A stretch of 64,000 bases of DNA, from contig JBMNIP010000004.1 in the NCBI GenBank assembly GCA_050951005.1, positions 248,001 to 312,000 of the forward strand, written 5' to 3'. This DNA comes from UMGS1519 sp050951005. GTDB taxonomy: Bacteria > Actinomycetota > Coriobacteriia > Coriobacteriales > Eggerthellaceae. This document shows, piece by piece, positions 50,954 to 59,585 of this stretch (its first letter is position 1; each line of letters starts with the position of its first letter). The notes under the pieces are model-generated. The model was given only the letters and a program-made list of their open reading frames with translations. It was not told where the DNA came from and searched no databases. Made by a program: the position numbers and the translations under genes.

Positions 50954-53900
50954 GTGTATCTGAAATCATTGGCATTGCGGGGCTTCAAGTCCTTTGCCGA
51001 TGCAAGCGTTTTGTCGTTGGAGCCGGGAATCACGGCGATTGTTGGTCCGAATGGCTCGGGAAAGTCCAATATCCTGGATGCGGTCCTCTGGGTACTGGGA
51101 GAACGCAATGCCCGCAATCTTCGCGGTCAGGAGATGGAGGATGTCATCTTTGCCGGCTCCTCTACCCGTAAGCCGGTAAACATCGCCGAGGTCGAACTGG
51201 TGCTGGACAACAGCGACCAGGTGCTTCCCATTGATTTTGAAGAGGTATCGGTGGCACGCCGGATGTATCGCAGCGGCGAGAGCGAATACCTGATCAACGG
51301 AACGGTGTGCCGCAGAATGGACGTGCTCGACCTGCTGCATGATTCGGGGCTGGGCACCGGTACGCATTCGATTATCAGCCAGGGACATCTAGACGCGGTC
51401 CTCCAATCGAAACCGGAGGATCGCCGGTCGCTCATAGAAGAGGCAGCCGGGGTCTTGAAGCATAAGCAACGCAAGGAGAAGAGCGCACGCAAGCTGGAGC
51501 GCATGCAGCAGCATCTGCTACGGGTTCAAGACGTGACTGCCGAGGTCGAACGGCAGCTCAAACCTCTGGAGCGCAAGGCGAAGAAGGCGCGAAGGTTCCA
51601 ACAGGTATCCGCCGAGCTCTCCGATCTGTCATTGCGGTTGGCTGTTGACGATTTGCGGGCGTTGCGCTTGCGTTGGAATCAGGTACTGGCCGACGAGGAG
51701 CGGCTGAAGACGACATTGAACGATGCGCAACTGAAAGCGTATGCCGCGGATAGCAAGGTGCGAGATCTGCAGCACGAGCTGCAGGAGCACCAAGATGCGA
51801 CAAGCCAGGCGTCCGAGGGGCTGCATCGCTTGCGCAGCGCGGGCGATCGGCTCGACTCCACGGCATTGCTCCTGCAGGAGAAGCGGCGGTCGGTTCAGCG
51901 GACGCGCGAGGATAGCCTGCGCCGTCTGGAAGACGATATGCGGCGGCTTTCCGATGCGCGGCAGGAACGGGAGGTTGCCCAAGCAAATTGCTCAGAAGCG
52001 AAAAGGCAATGCGATGAGGCCCAGGAAAGCGAGACGCAGGCCCGTGATCGCAACGACCGGGAAGCAGCAGCCTTGGCCGAGCTCCAGCAGCAGATCTCAC
52101 GCCTTGCCGCCGACGAGCAGAGGCTGACAGCTGAAGGCGAACGCCTGCGTAACGAACAAGCCCAGACCGCCGATGCATTGTCGAACAGCCAAGCAGATGA
52201 GAAGTTGCTTGCTGCGCGCAGTGCCGACCTTGACACCCGCCAGGAAGCGCTTGCCAAAAAGCTTGCCGAGGCCGAAAGCCATTGCCGGCAAATCGAAGAA
52301 CAGCTTGCAGCTGCAGAAGCGCGCAGCGGTCAGGCCAACGAGAAAACCGCTTCGGCATTCTCCGCTGTTGATAAAGCACGCCAGGAAGCGGAAGAAATCC
52401 GAGTGCGGGTTTCCAAGCTCGAGGCTCGTCTTGCCGGCCTTCAGGAGGCGGAGGATACCCGTCGCCAGGAGAACAAAGCCCTATCCTGGATGCGGGAGCG
52501 GATGCAGGACTTCCATATCTCAAGTGCGCTTGTCGAGGCGGTACGGGTTCCCGAGGAACTGTCTTCGTTGGTTGACTATCTGCTGGGCAGTGCACAGACG
52601 GCATCGTTCGTTCCCGCAGGCGACGACGCGCGCCGGGCTCTGGAAGCGCTGTCGGAATCGGCGGTCGAAGGACAGGCCGCCCTGCTTGCAACCGACGAGC
52701 ATGGCCGCACCGACCGTCCCGCTGCACCAGCCGGTAGCCGATACCTGCTCGATATGCTGACGGTTGAGAAGGGCTACGAGGCGGTGTTCGATCGACTGCT
52801 GGGCAATGTTCTCGTATGTGATTCTTGGGATCAGGCAGCCCGGGTCGAGCAGGCAATTGCCGACGATTCTGCACTTACCGGGCGCTTTCGCGTCGCTACT
52901 GCCGAGGGATATGTATACGACGAGCACGGTGTCCACCGTTTTATGCAGCAGGGCAAGGCGGCCATCGGCACCGTCGAGCGCCATCGCCGTATCGTCGAGG
53001 CGGACGAGGAGCATCAGGCAGCCCTTGGGGCATTGAAGCGGGCCGAAGAGGTTCTCGAGCAGGCCCAGGAGCATCTTCGCGCCAGCCAGAAGGAAGGGGT
53101 GGAGGCCGCTTCGGCTTTGGCTGAGGTGCGCGGTCGTTCCGATTCCGGCAAGGCGCAGCTTGAGGAACTGCAGTCTCAACGCGTGCAGCTGGAGCAAGAG
53201 CGCAGCACCATCTCCCAGCGGCGTGAAGATGTGGCGTCGGTCCTCGATCGGATGCGCCCTGCAAGCGAACGGACGCAGGAGGCGCTCGAGAAAACCGTTG
53301 CCCAACTGGCGCAGACGAAAGCGGAGCTTTCCCAATTGCGCGAGCGCTTGGCACCTGTACAGGAGCGTGCGACCGAGGCTGCCGAGGCTTATGCAAAGCG
53401 GCGTATGGATGCAGGCGTGCTTTCCGAGCGGGCAACGTATGCCGAGCGCCTCCTGCTTGCCCGCGACCAGGATATCAAGCGTCTTCAGGAGCGTATTTCC
53501 CGAACACGCACCGCATTGGAGTCGAGGCAGGATCCAGAAACACTCGATCCGGCAATAGCAGCTCTCTCGAAGATCCGCGAGGCGGTGACCCTGCGCATGT
53601 CCGCGCAGGAGCGGGGAATGGATAAGGCGAAGAACGTTTCCGAGGGTATCCACTCCCGTATCGACGAGGCCCGCCGCCATTCCCATGCACTCCACGCGCA
53701 GATGGATGATGCCACGGCGCGTCTTTCCGATCTGAGGGTGGAGAAGGGCCGTTTGGAGGTTCAAGTCGAAGCGGCGGTGAAGGCTATCGAACAGGATCGC
53801 GCGACGCCTATCGACCGTGCGTTAGAGCTGCCGCCAGTGGAGGATCGGGAACAGGCGCAGGAGCGTGCTGACGTCCTTCGCCGTCGAATCGCGAATATGG

Positions 53901-54532
53901 GCACCATCAATCCCGATGCCGCCGAGGAGTACGAACAGCTCAAGGAGCGCTTCGATTATCTTCAGAACCAGGTAAACGATCTGGTTTCGGCCAGGGATTC
54001 GCTCCGCAAGATCGCCGCAGTGATCGATGACCGCATGCGCGATGATTTCATCGACACCTACCATCAGGTTAACGAGAATTTCCAGGAGATATTCGCTGAG
54101 CTGTTCCCGGGCGGTTCGGCATCGCTTTCGCTGGTGAACGAGAACGATCCCGAGCATTCGGGGGTCGAAGTGCAGGCGCAACCGAAGGGCAAACGAATCG
54201 ATCGGCTGTCGCTGATGTCGGGTGGCGAGAAGTCGCTGACCGCCTTGGCGCTCCTGTTCGCCGTTTACAAGACGCGGGCAACTCCCTTCTACATCCTCGA
54301 CGAAGTCGAAGCGGCGCTCGACGATTCCAACCTGCGTCGTCTGTGCGCATATTGGGATAAGATGCGCGCTTCCACGCAATTGATCATCATCACCCATCAG
54401 CGGCGTACCATGGAGATGGCCGATGTCCTCTATGGCATCTCGATGCAGTCGGATGGTGTTACGAAGCTGCTCAGCCAGCGGCTCGACCGCGCAAGGGAGC
54501 TTCAAGGGGATACGGCGACCGGAGAGCAGTGA
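50954..54532 (+). CDS. smc: Chromosome segregation protein SMC
   Basis: SMC is the ATPase of bacterial condensin. The 1192-residue product has Walker A GPNGSGKSN in the N-terminal head (about residues 32-40), long coiled coils at about 165-500 and 660-1000, a hinge domain at about 510-640 (DFHISSALVEAVRVPEEL, YLLDMLTVEKGYEAVFDRLLGNVLV), and a C-terminal head with signature LMSGGEKSLTALALLFA and Walker B FYILDEVEAALDD. The start is GTG 50954. The rnc-smc-ftsY order is typical. ScpA/ScpB genes are not in the window. Confidence 0.97.
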   Translation: MYLKSLALRGFKSFADASVLSLEPGITAIVGPNGSGKSNILDAVLWVLGERNARNLRGQEMEDVIFAGSSTRKPVNIAEVELVLDNSDQVLPIDFEEVSVARRMYRSGESEYLINGTVCRRMDVLDLLHDSGLGTGTHSIISQGHLDAVLQSKPEDRRSLIEEAAGVLKHKQRKEKSARKLERMQQHLLRVQDVTAEVERQLKPLERKAKKARRFQQVSAELSDLSLRLAVDDLRALRLRWNQVLADEERLKTTLNDAQLKAYAADSKVRDLQHELQEHQDATSQASEGLHRLRSAGDRLDSTALLLQEKRRSVQRTREDSLRRLEDDMRRLSDARQEREVAQANCSEAKRQCDEAQESETQARDRNDREAAALAELQQQISRLAADEQRLTAEGERLRNEQAQTADALSNSQADEKLLAARSADLDTRQEALAKKLAEAESHCRQIEEQLAAAEARSGQANEKTASAFSAVDKARQEAEEIRVRVSKLEARLAGLQEAEDTRRQENKALSWMRERMQDFHISSALVEAVRVPEELSSLVDYLLGSAQTASFVPAGDDARRALEALSESAVEGQAALLATDEHGRTDRPAAPAGSRYLLDMLTVEKGYEAVFDRLLGNVLVCDSWDQAARVEQAIADDSALTGRFRVATAEGYVYDEHGVHRFMQQGKAAIGTVERHRRIVEADEEHQAALGALKRAEEVLEQAQEHLRASQKEGVEAASALAEVRGRSDSGKAQLEELQSQRVQLEQERSTISQRREDVASVLDRMRPASERTQEALEKTVAQLAQTKAELSQLRERLAPVQERATEAAEAYAKRRMDAGVLSERATYAERLLLARDQDIKRLQERISRTRTALESRQDPETLDPAIAALSKIREAVTLRMSAQERGMDKAKNVSEGIHSRIDEARRHSHALHAQMDDATARLSDLRVEKGRLEVQVEAAVKAIEQDRATPIDRALELPPVEDREQAQERADVLRRRIANMGTINPDAAEEYEQLKERFDYLQNQVNDLVSARDSLRKIAAVIDDRMRDDFIDTYHQVNENFQEIFAELFPGGSASLSLVNENDPEHSGVEVQAQPKGKRIDRLSLMSGGEKSLTALALLFAVYKTRATPFYILDEVEAALDDSNLRRLCAYWDKMRASTQLIIITHQRRTMEMADVLYGISMQSDGVTKLLSQRLDRARELQGDTATGEQ

Positions 54533-54620
54533 GGAGCTGTCATGTGCTGATGGCCGTGGAGTGAACGACGCGCGCATCGGAGCGCCGATGTGCACGGTGG
54601 ATATGCGAGAAAGGATCGTC

Positions 54621-55595
54621 ATGTTCGGACGGAAGAAGAGAAGGAAGCTCGAAGCCGAACAGGCCGAGCGTACGAAGATCGGCATGCAAAGCTCGCGGCG
54701 AACCTTCCGCGAGAAGATGAATGTGCTCATGCACCGTGGTCCGAAGCTCGATGATGACTTCTGGGACGGCTTGGAAGAGGTGATGATAACATCCGACATG
54801 GGCGCGCGCACCTCTATCGGCATCGTCGAGAACCTGCGGGAGGCGGCACGCCGGCAGGCGCTGCCTGATGGCGACGCGGTGACCGATTTGCTGATCGACC
54901 AGATTGCCGAAGCGTTTCCCGAACCGGAGCGGGATATTTTCTCGGATATGCCATCGTTGGTGCTGTTCGTGGGAATCAACGGTTCCGGAAAGACCACCAC
55001 GGTCGGAAAGCTCGCCTATGAGGGCAAAAAGCAGGGTCGCAATGTCATTTTGGGAAGCGCCGATACGTTCCGTGCGGCGGCAATCGAGCAGCTGGAGGTA
55101 TGGGCGAAGCGCGCAGATGTGGAGATTGTCGAACGTAATCGAGGTGCCGATCCGGCGAGTGTCTGCTACGACACCATCGAACGTGCCGAGGCGGTAGGAG
55201 CCGAAGAGGTTCTCATAGATACGGCTGGCCGCCTGCATACCTCCGATGATCTGATGCGCGAGCTGCAAAAGGTGGTAAATGTCGTGCGCAAGCGTTCGAA
55301 GATGCCGGTGGCAACGGTACTCGTCATCGATGCGACAACCGGGCAGAACGGGATGCAGCAGGCGCGCGAGTTCGATAAGGCCCTCGACCTGGATGGACTT
55401 ATCGTGACGAAGCTCGACGGGACGGCGAAAGGAGGCATCGCCGTTGCCATCGCCTCAGAGCTTGACCTTCCCATCTATAAAATCGGAGTGGGAGAGGGTC
55501 TGGAGGATCTGCAGGACTTCGATCCGGTTGCCTTCGCCGAATCGCTGGTTGGCAGCGAGGAGGACGTTCAGGAAGACCAAGAGCCTGAAGCGTGA
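54621..55595 (+). CDS. ftsY: Signal recognition particle receptor FtsY
   Basis: FtsY is the membrane-docking GTPase for SRP-ribosome complexes. The 324 residues begin at ATG 54621 (MFGRKKRRKLEAEQ) after GAGAAAGGA; the frame is open from 54423 inside smc but that part has no SD. There is only a short basic A region, then the N domain and the G domain: GINGSGKTTTVGKLA, DTFRAAAIEQLE, DTAGRLH, TKLDGTAKGG and the C-terminal GVGEGLEDLQDF. It is the last gene of the plsX run and meets the next gene head-on at a shared terminator. Confidence 0.96.
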   Translation: MFGRKKRRKLEAEQAERTKIGMQSSRRTFREKMNVLMHRGPKLDDDFWDGLEEVMITSDMGARTSIGIVENLREAARRQALPDGDAVTDLLIDQIAEAFPEPERDIFSDMPSLVLFVGINGSGKTTTVGKLAYEGKKQGRNVILGSADTFRAAAIEQLEVWAKRADVEIVERNRGADPASVCYDTIERAEAVGAEEVLIDTAGRLHTSDDLMRELQKVVNVVRKRSKMPVATVLVIDATTGQNGMQQAREFDKALDLDGLIVTKLDGTAKGGIAVAIASELDLPIYKIGVGEGLEDLQDFDPVAFAESLVGSEEDVQEDQEPEA

Positions 55596-55659
55596 GAATG
55601 AAAACGAATGCCGCGATGGACGGCAATCTTTTGTCGTAATAATAGGTGCATCATGAAAA

Positions 55660-55694
55660 GGGCCCGCAATCCTTATGGATCGCGGGCCCTTCAT
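55660..55694. terminator. Shared bidirectional terminator between ftsY and the NlpC/P60 gene
   Basis: GGGCCCGC (55660-55667) pairs with GCGGGCCC (55682-55689), with a further ATCC/GGAT inside. The minus-strand side is followed by TTTTC and the plus-strand side by TTCATC, so it can serve both converging genes, better for the minus strand. Confidence 0.7.
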
Positions 55695-55720
55695 CAAAGA
55701 CGGGGAGATTCCTTACCGTC

Positions 55721-57265
55721 CTAATCGTTGTCAGCGGCGTTTTCTTTGGAAGCAGCCTTCGAGCTGTGCTTGACGGATTTCGTGGTGATAACGCGCTTGG
55801 CGAAGCTGGGGGTGTAGCTTTCCATGTCGCCGATCTTCACCGTCTCGCCACGGTTGGGTGCATGGATGTAGAAGCCGTCGCCCAGGTACATGGCTACATG
55901 GTAGGTGTCGGTTCCGCGCTGGAAGAACAGCAAATCGCCCATTTGCAAATCGTCGAAATCGACCATCTTGCCGACGTTCTGCTGCTGGTAGGTGGTACGC
56001 GGAAGGTTGATGCCCAATGCCTTCTGGTACAGGTACTGAACCAAGCCGGAGCAATCGAAGCCCTCGGTGGTGTTCCCGCCCCAGACATAGGGGGTGCCCA
56101 TGCAGGAGGTGGCAAGCGCTTCGAGGTTGGCATAGTCGCCCATATTGAGATTGCGGACCTTGCCGTTCTTGTTCATCTTCGTGCCGGTGATCTTGAAGTC
56201 GAGCTTCTTATCAAACCGATTGAGCTTGTACGTCTTGATAATCGCCTTGATCTTGGCAGCATAGTTGGAATCCGTTGCGTAACGGCCTTGCAGCGCATCG
56301 GCCGCGTCTTTGTAGGAATCGGCGTTTTCCTTCCAAGTACCCGAATACAGCGCGTTCTCACGCAACAGTTTGGCATAATCGCGCATCGACTGCTTCTCGT
56401 TCGCGTAGACGCGGAATGCCGCCGTAGTGCCGTACAACGTGCCGTTGGCCGTCTCTTCCTTGGTGGCCATGGTGATGGAATGACCATGGAAAGCGCCCTT
56501 GATGCCGAACAGGTTGTTGTACGGCGGGCGGGACAGGACACTGGAGCCGGAACCGGATTCGAGGATTGCCTGTGCGATGAGCACCGATGCATACAGGTGG
56601 TACTTCTGGCCGATTTGACGCGCTTGCTCGCCGATGGAGGCGATGAACATGCTCGTTGTCAGGTTCTGGGAGTAGTGGATGCGTTGATAGCTGGGAGTCG
56701 GCGTGGGCGAAACCTCAGCTTGGGATTCGGTCTGCGTTGGTTGCGCAGTCTTCGCATGCTTGGCCTTGGCGATCTTCTTATCATTCGATTTCGCAGGCGA
56801 GGCATCCTTGATCCTCTTGACTGCAACCTTGTGCTTTGAATTGCCGGTCTTCGACTTCTTCGTGGCCTTGGCGGTATTCGCCGCCTTGTTCGAGGCCTTC
56901 TTCAGCTTCTTCGTTGCTTTGCTCGCGGTCTTGTCGGCAGGCTTCTGCTTCGAGTACTGCTGCTGTTTGTTCTTCGCTTCCGCCTCGGCATCTGCGGCTT
57001 CAGCCTGTTCCTTCTGCTTGGCTTCAGCTGCCATCTGGGCTTCATACTGGTCGAATTCTGCCAGAAGCTTGTTGATAGTCGCGCTGTCGAGGCCGTCTGC
57101 CTCGAGCGTTTCCTGGTATTCGGCTTTGGTCATATTGGAGACCAGCGCTGCCTGTTCGGGAGTCAGGCTTGCCGTTTCGCCTGCAAGTGCAGTTGCGGGC
57201 AGGGCGCCGAGCCCGAAGGTCAATGCGCCAGACATGGCAAGAATTGGAATAATATTGTTACGCAT
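55721..57265 (-). CDS. Secreted two-domain peptidoglycan hydrolase (glucosaminidase plus NlpC/P60)
   Basis: A 514-residue secreted enzyme: signal peptide at 1-28 (cut near ATALAGE), a helical region, a Lys/Ala/Ser-rich linker (about 90-185), a glucosaminidase (LYZ2/FlgJ-like) domain at about 205-345 with AQAILESGSGSS (catalytic Glu) and NNLFGIKG, and a C-terminal NlpC/P60 domain at about 375-490 with TPYVWGG..GFDCSGLVQ (catalytic Cys), YHVAMYLGDG (His) and YIHAPNRGE. It should cut both glycan and stem peptides during cell separation or turnover. The ATG SD (GTGAGGG) is rather distant. Confidence 0.92.
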   Translation of the reverse strand: MRNNIIPILAMSGALTFGLGALPATALAGETASLTPEQAALVSNMTKAEYQETLEADGLDSATINKLLAEFDQYEAQMAAEAKQKEQAEAADAEAEAKNKQQQYSKQKPADKTASKATKKLKKASNKAANTAKATKKSKTGNSKHKVAVKRIKDASPAKSNDKKIAKAKHAKTAQPTQTESQAEVSPTPTPSYQRIHYSQNLTTSMFIASIGEQARQIGQKYHLYASVLIAQAILESGSGSSVLSRPPYNNLFGIKGAFHGHSITMATKEETANGTLYGTTAAFRVYANEKQSMRDYAKLLRENALYSGTWKENADSYKDAADALQGRYATDSNYAAKIKAIIKTYKLNRFDKKLDFKITGTKMNKNGKVRNLNMGDYANLEALATSCMGTPYVWGGNTTEGFDCSGLVQYLYQKALGINLPRTTYQQQNVGKMVDFDDLQMGDLLFFQRGTDTYHVAMYLGDGFYIHAPNRGETVKIGDMESYTPSFAKRVITTKSVKHSSKAASKENAADND

Positions 57266-57418
57266 GGTAATTGCAATCCCTCACTAGCATCGCATCGCTG
57301 CGCACAAGGATGCAATGCACATCTCTCCTTGCAGATATCTTCCGTTTGATTCTAACGCATAGGACCTCATCGCGCGAGGGGTTGAGCCAAGAAATCAGGA
57401 AATTAAGTAACGATATTC

Positions 57419-59521
57419 TCAATTGTTGCCAAATTGATGTCTTTTTCCATGGTTTCGATGGGTTGCCCCTGACCGGCTCCTTCTTGGACTCTCCCGGGGA
57501 TTTCCTTTGCCGCCCGTTCGAGAGCCTTTCCCCGCGGGCTTCTCAGAATGATCGTTTCCTCGGTCAACAGAGGCCTTCCTCGCGTGCTGTTCGGCACGTG
57601 CTTTGCCGTTGTCATTTTCGCGAGCGGATTGCCTTGCCTTCCGCTTGCCGGCAGGTTTTGCAGAATCGCCCTTCTGACGATGCTTCGAATAATGGCTCTT
57701 TGGCTTCCCGCCCTTCTTCTTCCTGCTTGGTTCATCGGGTCGTACCAAGCAGGTTGCACGGTAACCTATCAGGTCGGTGCGACCGGCTTTGCGCAGGGCC
57801 TCGAGAACGAGTTTCCGGTTTGCCGGATTGCGGTATTGGATCAGGGCACGCTGCATGGCCTTCTCGTGCGGGTCGGTAGGGCAATAGACCGGCTTCATGG
57901 TGCGCGGATCGACACCGGTGTAATAGATGCAAGTGGAAACCGTGCTCGGCGTCGGGTAGAAGTCCGATACCTGTTCGGGGTTGTATCCCAGGTCGCGGCA
58001 AAACTCGGCGAGCTCTACCGCTTCCTTCAAGGTGGAGCCGGGATGGCCGCTCATCAGATAGGGCAGGACGTACTGTTCCTTGCCTGCTTCCCGGCTTGCC
58101 TGATTGAATTCCCGTACAAACTCCTGGTAGATGCGATTCGGCGGTTTGCCCATCACTTCGAGTACTGTGTCGGAGACATGCTCGGGTGCGACGCGCAGCT
58201 GCCCGCTGGTGTGATAGGCGGCAAGCTCGCGGATGAAGGAATGATCAGCATCGAGCACAGCGTAATCGAAACGGATTCCGCTGCGGATGAAGACCTTCTT
58301 CACGCCGGGGAGGGCGCGAAGTTCCCGCAGCAGCTCGAGGTAATCGGCATGGGTCACACGCAGCTGGCTGCAGGGCTCGGGGGCAAGGCAGCGTTTGTTC
58401 GGGCACGCGCCGCGCTTCTCTTGACGGGCGCAGGCGGGTATGCGGAAATTCGCGGTCGGTCCGCCGACATCGTGGATGTAGCCCTTGAAATCGGGATCTT
58501 CTGTCATCTGTCGCGCCTCGGCGAGAATCGAGGCATGGCTGCGTGATTGGATGATCCGTCCCTGATGGAAATTGAGCGCACAGAAGGAGCATTCGCCCAG
58601 GCACCCGCGATTGCTGGTCAGGCTGAATTTGACTTCCTCCAGGGCCGGGATGCCGCCTGCAGGCTCGTAGCAGGGATGGTAGCTGCGTTCGTAGGGCAAT
58701 CCATATACGGCATCCATCTCTTCGGTGGTCAGCGGCAGCGCTGGCGGGTTCTGCACGACGTAAATCGAGTGGGGATAGGGTTCTACCAGCGTATGCGACA
58801 GATAAGGATTCAGGTTCTGGTTCTGGACGGCGAAGCTGCGGGCGTAATCGAGCTTGTCGGCGGTCAGCTCGTCCCAGCTGGGGAGCATTATCGGCTCATA
58901 GAGCGCATCCAGCGAGCGGGTGCGGAAGACCGTCCCGGGAATGTATGTCAGATCTGAGACGGATAGGCCGGCATCCAGGGCATCGGCGATTGCCACAGTC
59001 GAGTGCTCGCCCATGCCGTAGCTGATCAAATCGGCGCCGGAATCCAACAGGATGGACCGTTTCAGCCTGTCCGACCAGTAATCGTAATGGGCCATACGGC
59101 GCAGGCTCGCCTCGATACCGCCGAGGATTATCGGGGTGTCCTTGAAGGTGCGGCGGATCAGATTGCCATAGACGACGCAAGCACGATCGGGGCGGCATCC
59201 TGCCTTCCCGCCAGGGGAGTAGGCATCCCGGTGGCGCCGTCGTTTGTTTACGGTGAAATGGTTCACCATGGAATCCATATTGCCGGCGGAGACGAGGAAT
59301 GCCAAGCGCGGTTTCCCAAGGACGGCGATGCTGTGGGGATCACGCCAATCAGGTTGGGCGATGACTCCGACCTTGTAGCCTTTCGCTTCGAGCAGGCGGG
59401 TGATGATGGCAATTGCGAAGGAGGGATGGTCGACATAGGCATCACCGCTGACGAACACGAAGTCGCACTGATCCCAGCCGCGTTCCTCCATTTCGTCTTT
59501 GCTGATGGGCAGAAAGGCCAT
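57419..59521 (-). CDS. YgiQ family radical SAM protein
   Basis: The product has 700 residues from ATG 59521 (MAFLPISKDEMEERGWDQCDFVFVSGDAYVDHPSF), preceded by AAGGAG; the frame continues upstream to 59875 antisense-like without an SD. The N-terminal B12-type or YgiQ-specific domain is followed by the radical SAM cluster motif NRGCLGECSFCAL (CX3CX2C), VGGPTANFR and the C-terminal YgiQ domain (DFYPTPSTVSTCIYYTG). The last 90 residues are a basic Lys/Arg/Ser-rich tail. Members of this family are common in bacteria, but their substrate is not established. Confidence 0.9.
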   Translation of the reverse strand: MAFLPISKDEMEERGWDQCDFVFVSGDAYVDHPSFAIAIITRLLEAKGYKVGVIAQPDWRDPHSIAVLGKPRLAFLVSAGNMDSMVNHFTVNKRRRHRDAYSPGGKAGCRPDRACVVYGNLIRRTFKDTPIILGGIEASLRRMAHYDYWSDRLKRSILLDSGADLISYGMGEHSTVAIADALDAGLSVSDLTYIPGTVFRTRSLDALYEPIMLPSWDELTADKLDYARSFAVQNQNLNPYLSHTLVEPYPHSIYVVQNPPALPLTTEEMDAVYGLPYERSYHPCYEPAGGIPALEEVKFSLTSNRGCLGECSFCALNFHQGRIIQSRSHASILAEARQMTEDPDFKGYIHDVGGPTANFRIPACARQEKRGACPNKRCLAPEPCSQLRVTHADYLELLRELRALPGVKKVFIRSGIRFDYAVLDADHSFIRELAAYHTSGQLRVAPEHVSDTVLEVMGKPPNRIYQEFVREFNQASREAGKEQYVLPYLMSGHPGSTLKEAVELAEFCRDLGYNPEQVSDFYPTPSTVSTCIYYTGVDPRTMKPVYCPTDPHEKAMQRALIQYRNPANRKLVLEALRKAGRTDLIGYRATCLVRPDEPSRKKKGGKPKSHYSKHRQKGDSAKPAGKRKARQSARENDNGKARAEQHARKASVDRGNDHSEKPAGKGSRTGGKGNPRESPRRSRSGATHRNHGKRHQFGNN

Positions 59522-59585
59522 GGTGCTCCTTGTCGAGGGCGGATGCCGATTGCATGACGCCCGATACCTGCTTTTTGAGGGTATT

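Noticed and set aside
51558..53764. Two minus-strand ORFs of 438 and 414 codons
   Set aside because: Antisense to the smc coiled-coil region; composition is Arg/Pro-rich with no domain.
53822..55000. 392-codon minus-strand ORF
   Set aside because: Spans the smc end and ftsY start on the opposite strand, with no SD or motif.
55646..56839. 397-codon plus-strand ORF
   Set aside because: Antisense to the NlpC/P60 hydrolase, whose catalytic motifs are clear on the minus strand.
57548..59557. Plus-strand ORFs of 184-332 codons
   Set aside because: Antisense to the YgiQ-type radical SAM gene; the CX3CX2C motif and SD fix the minus strand.
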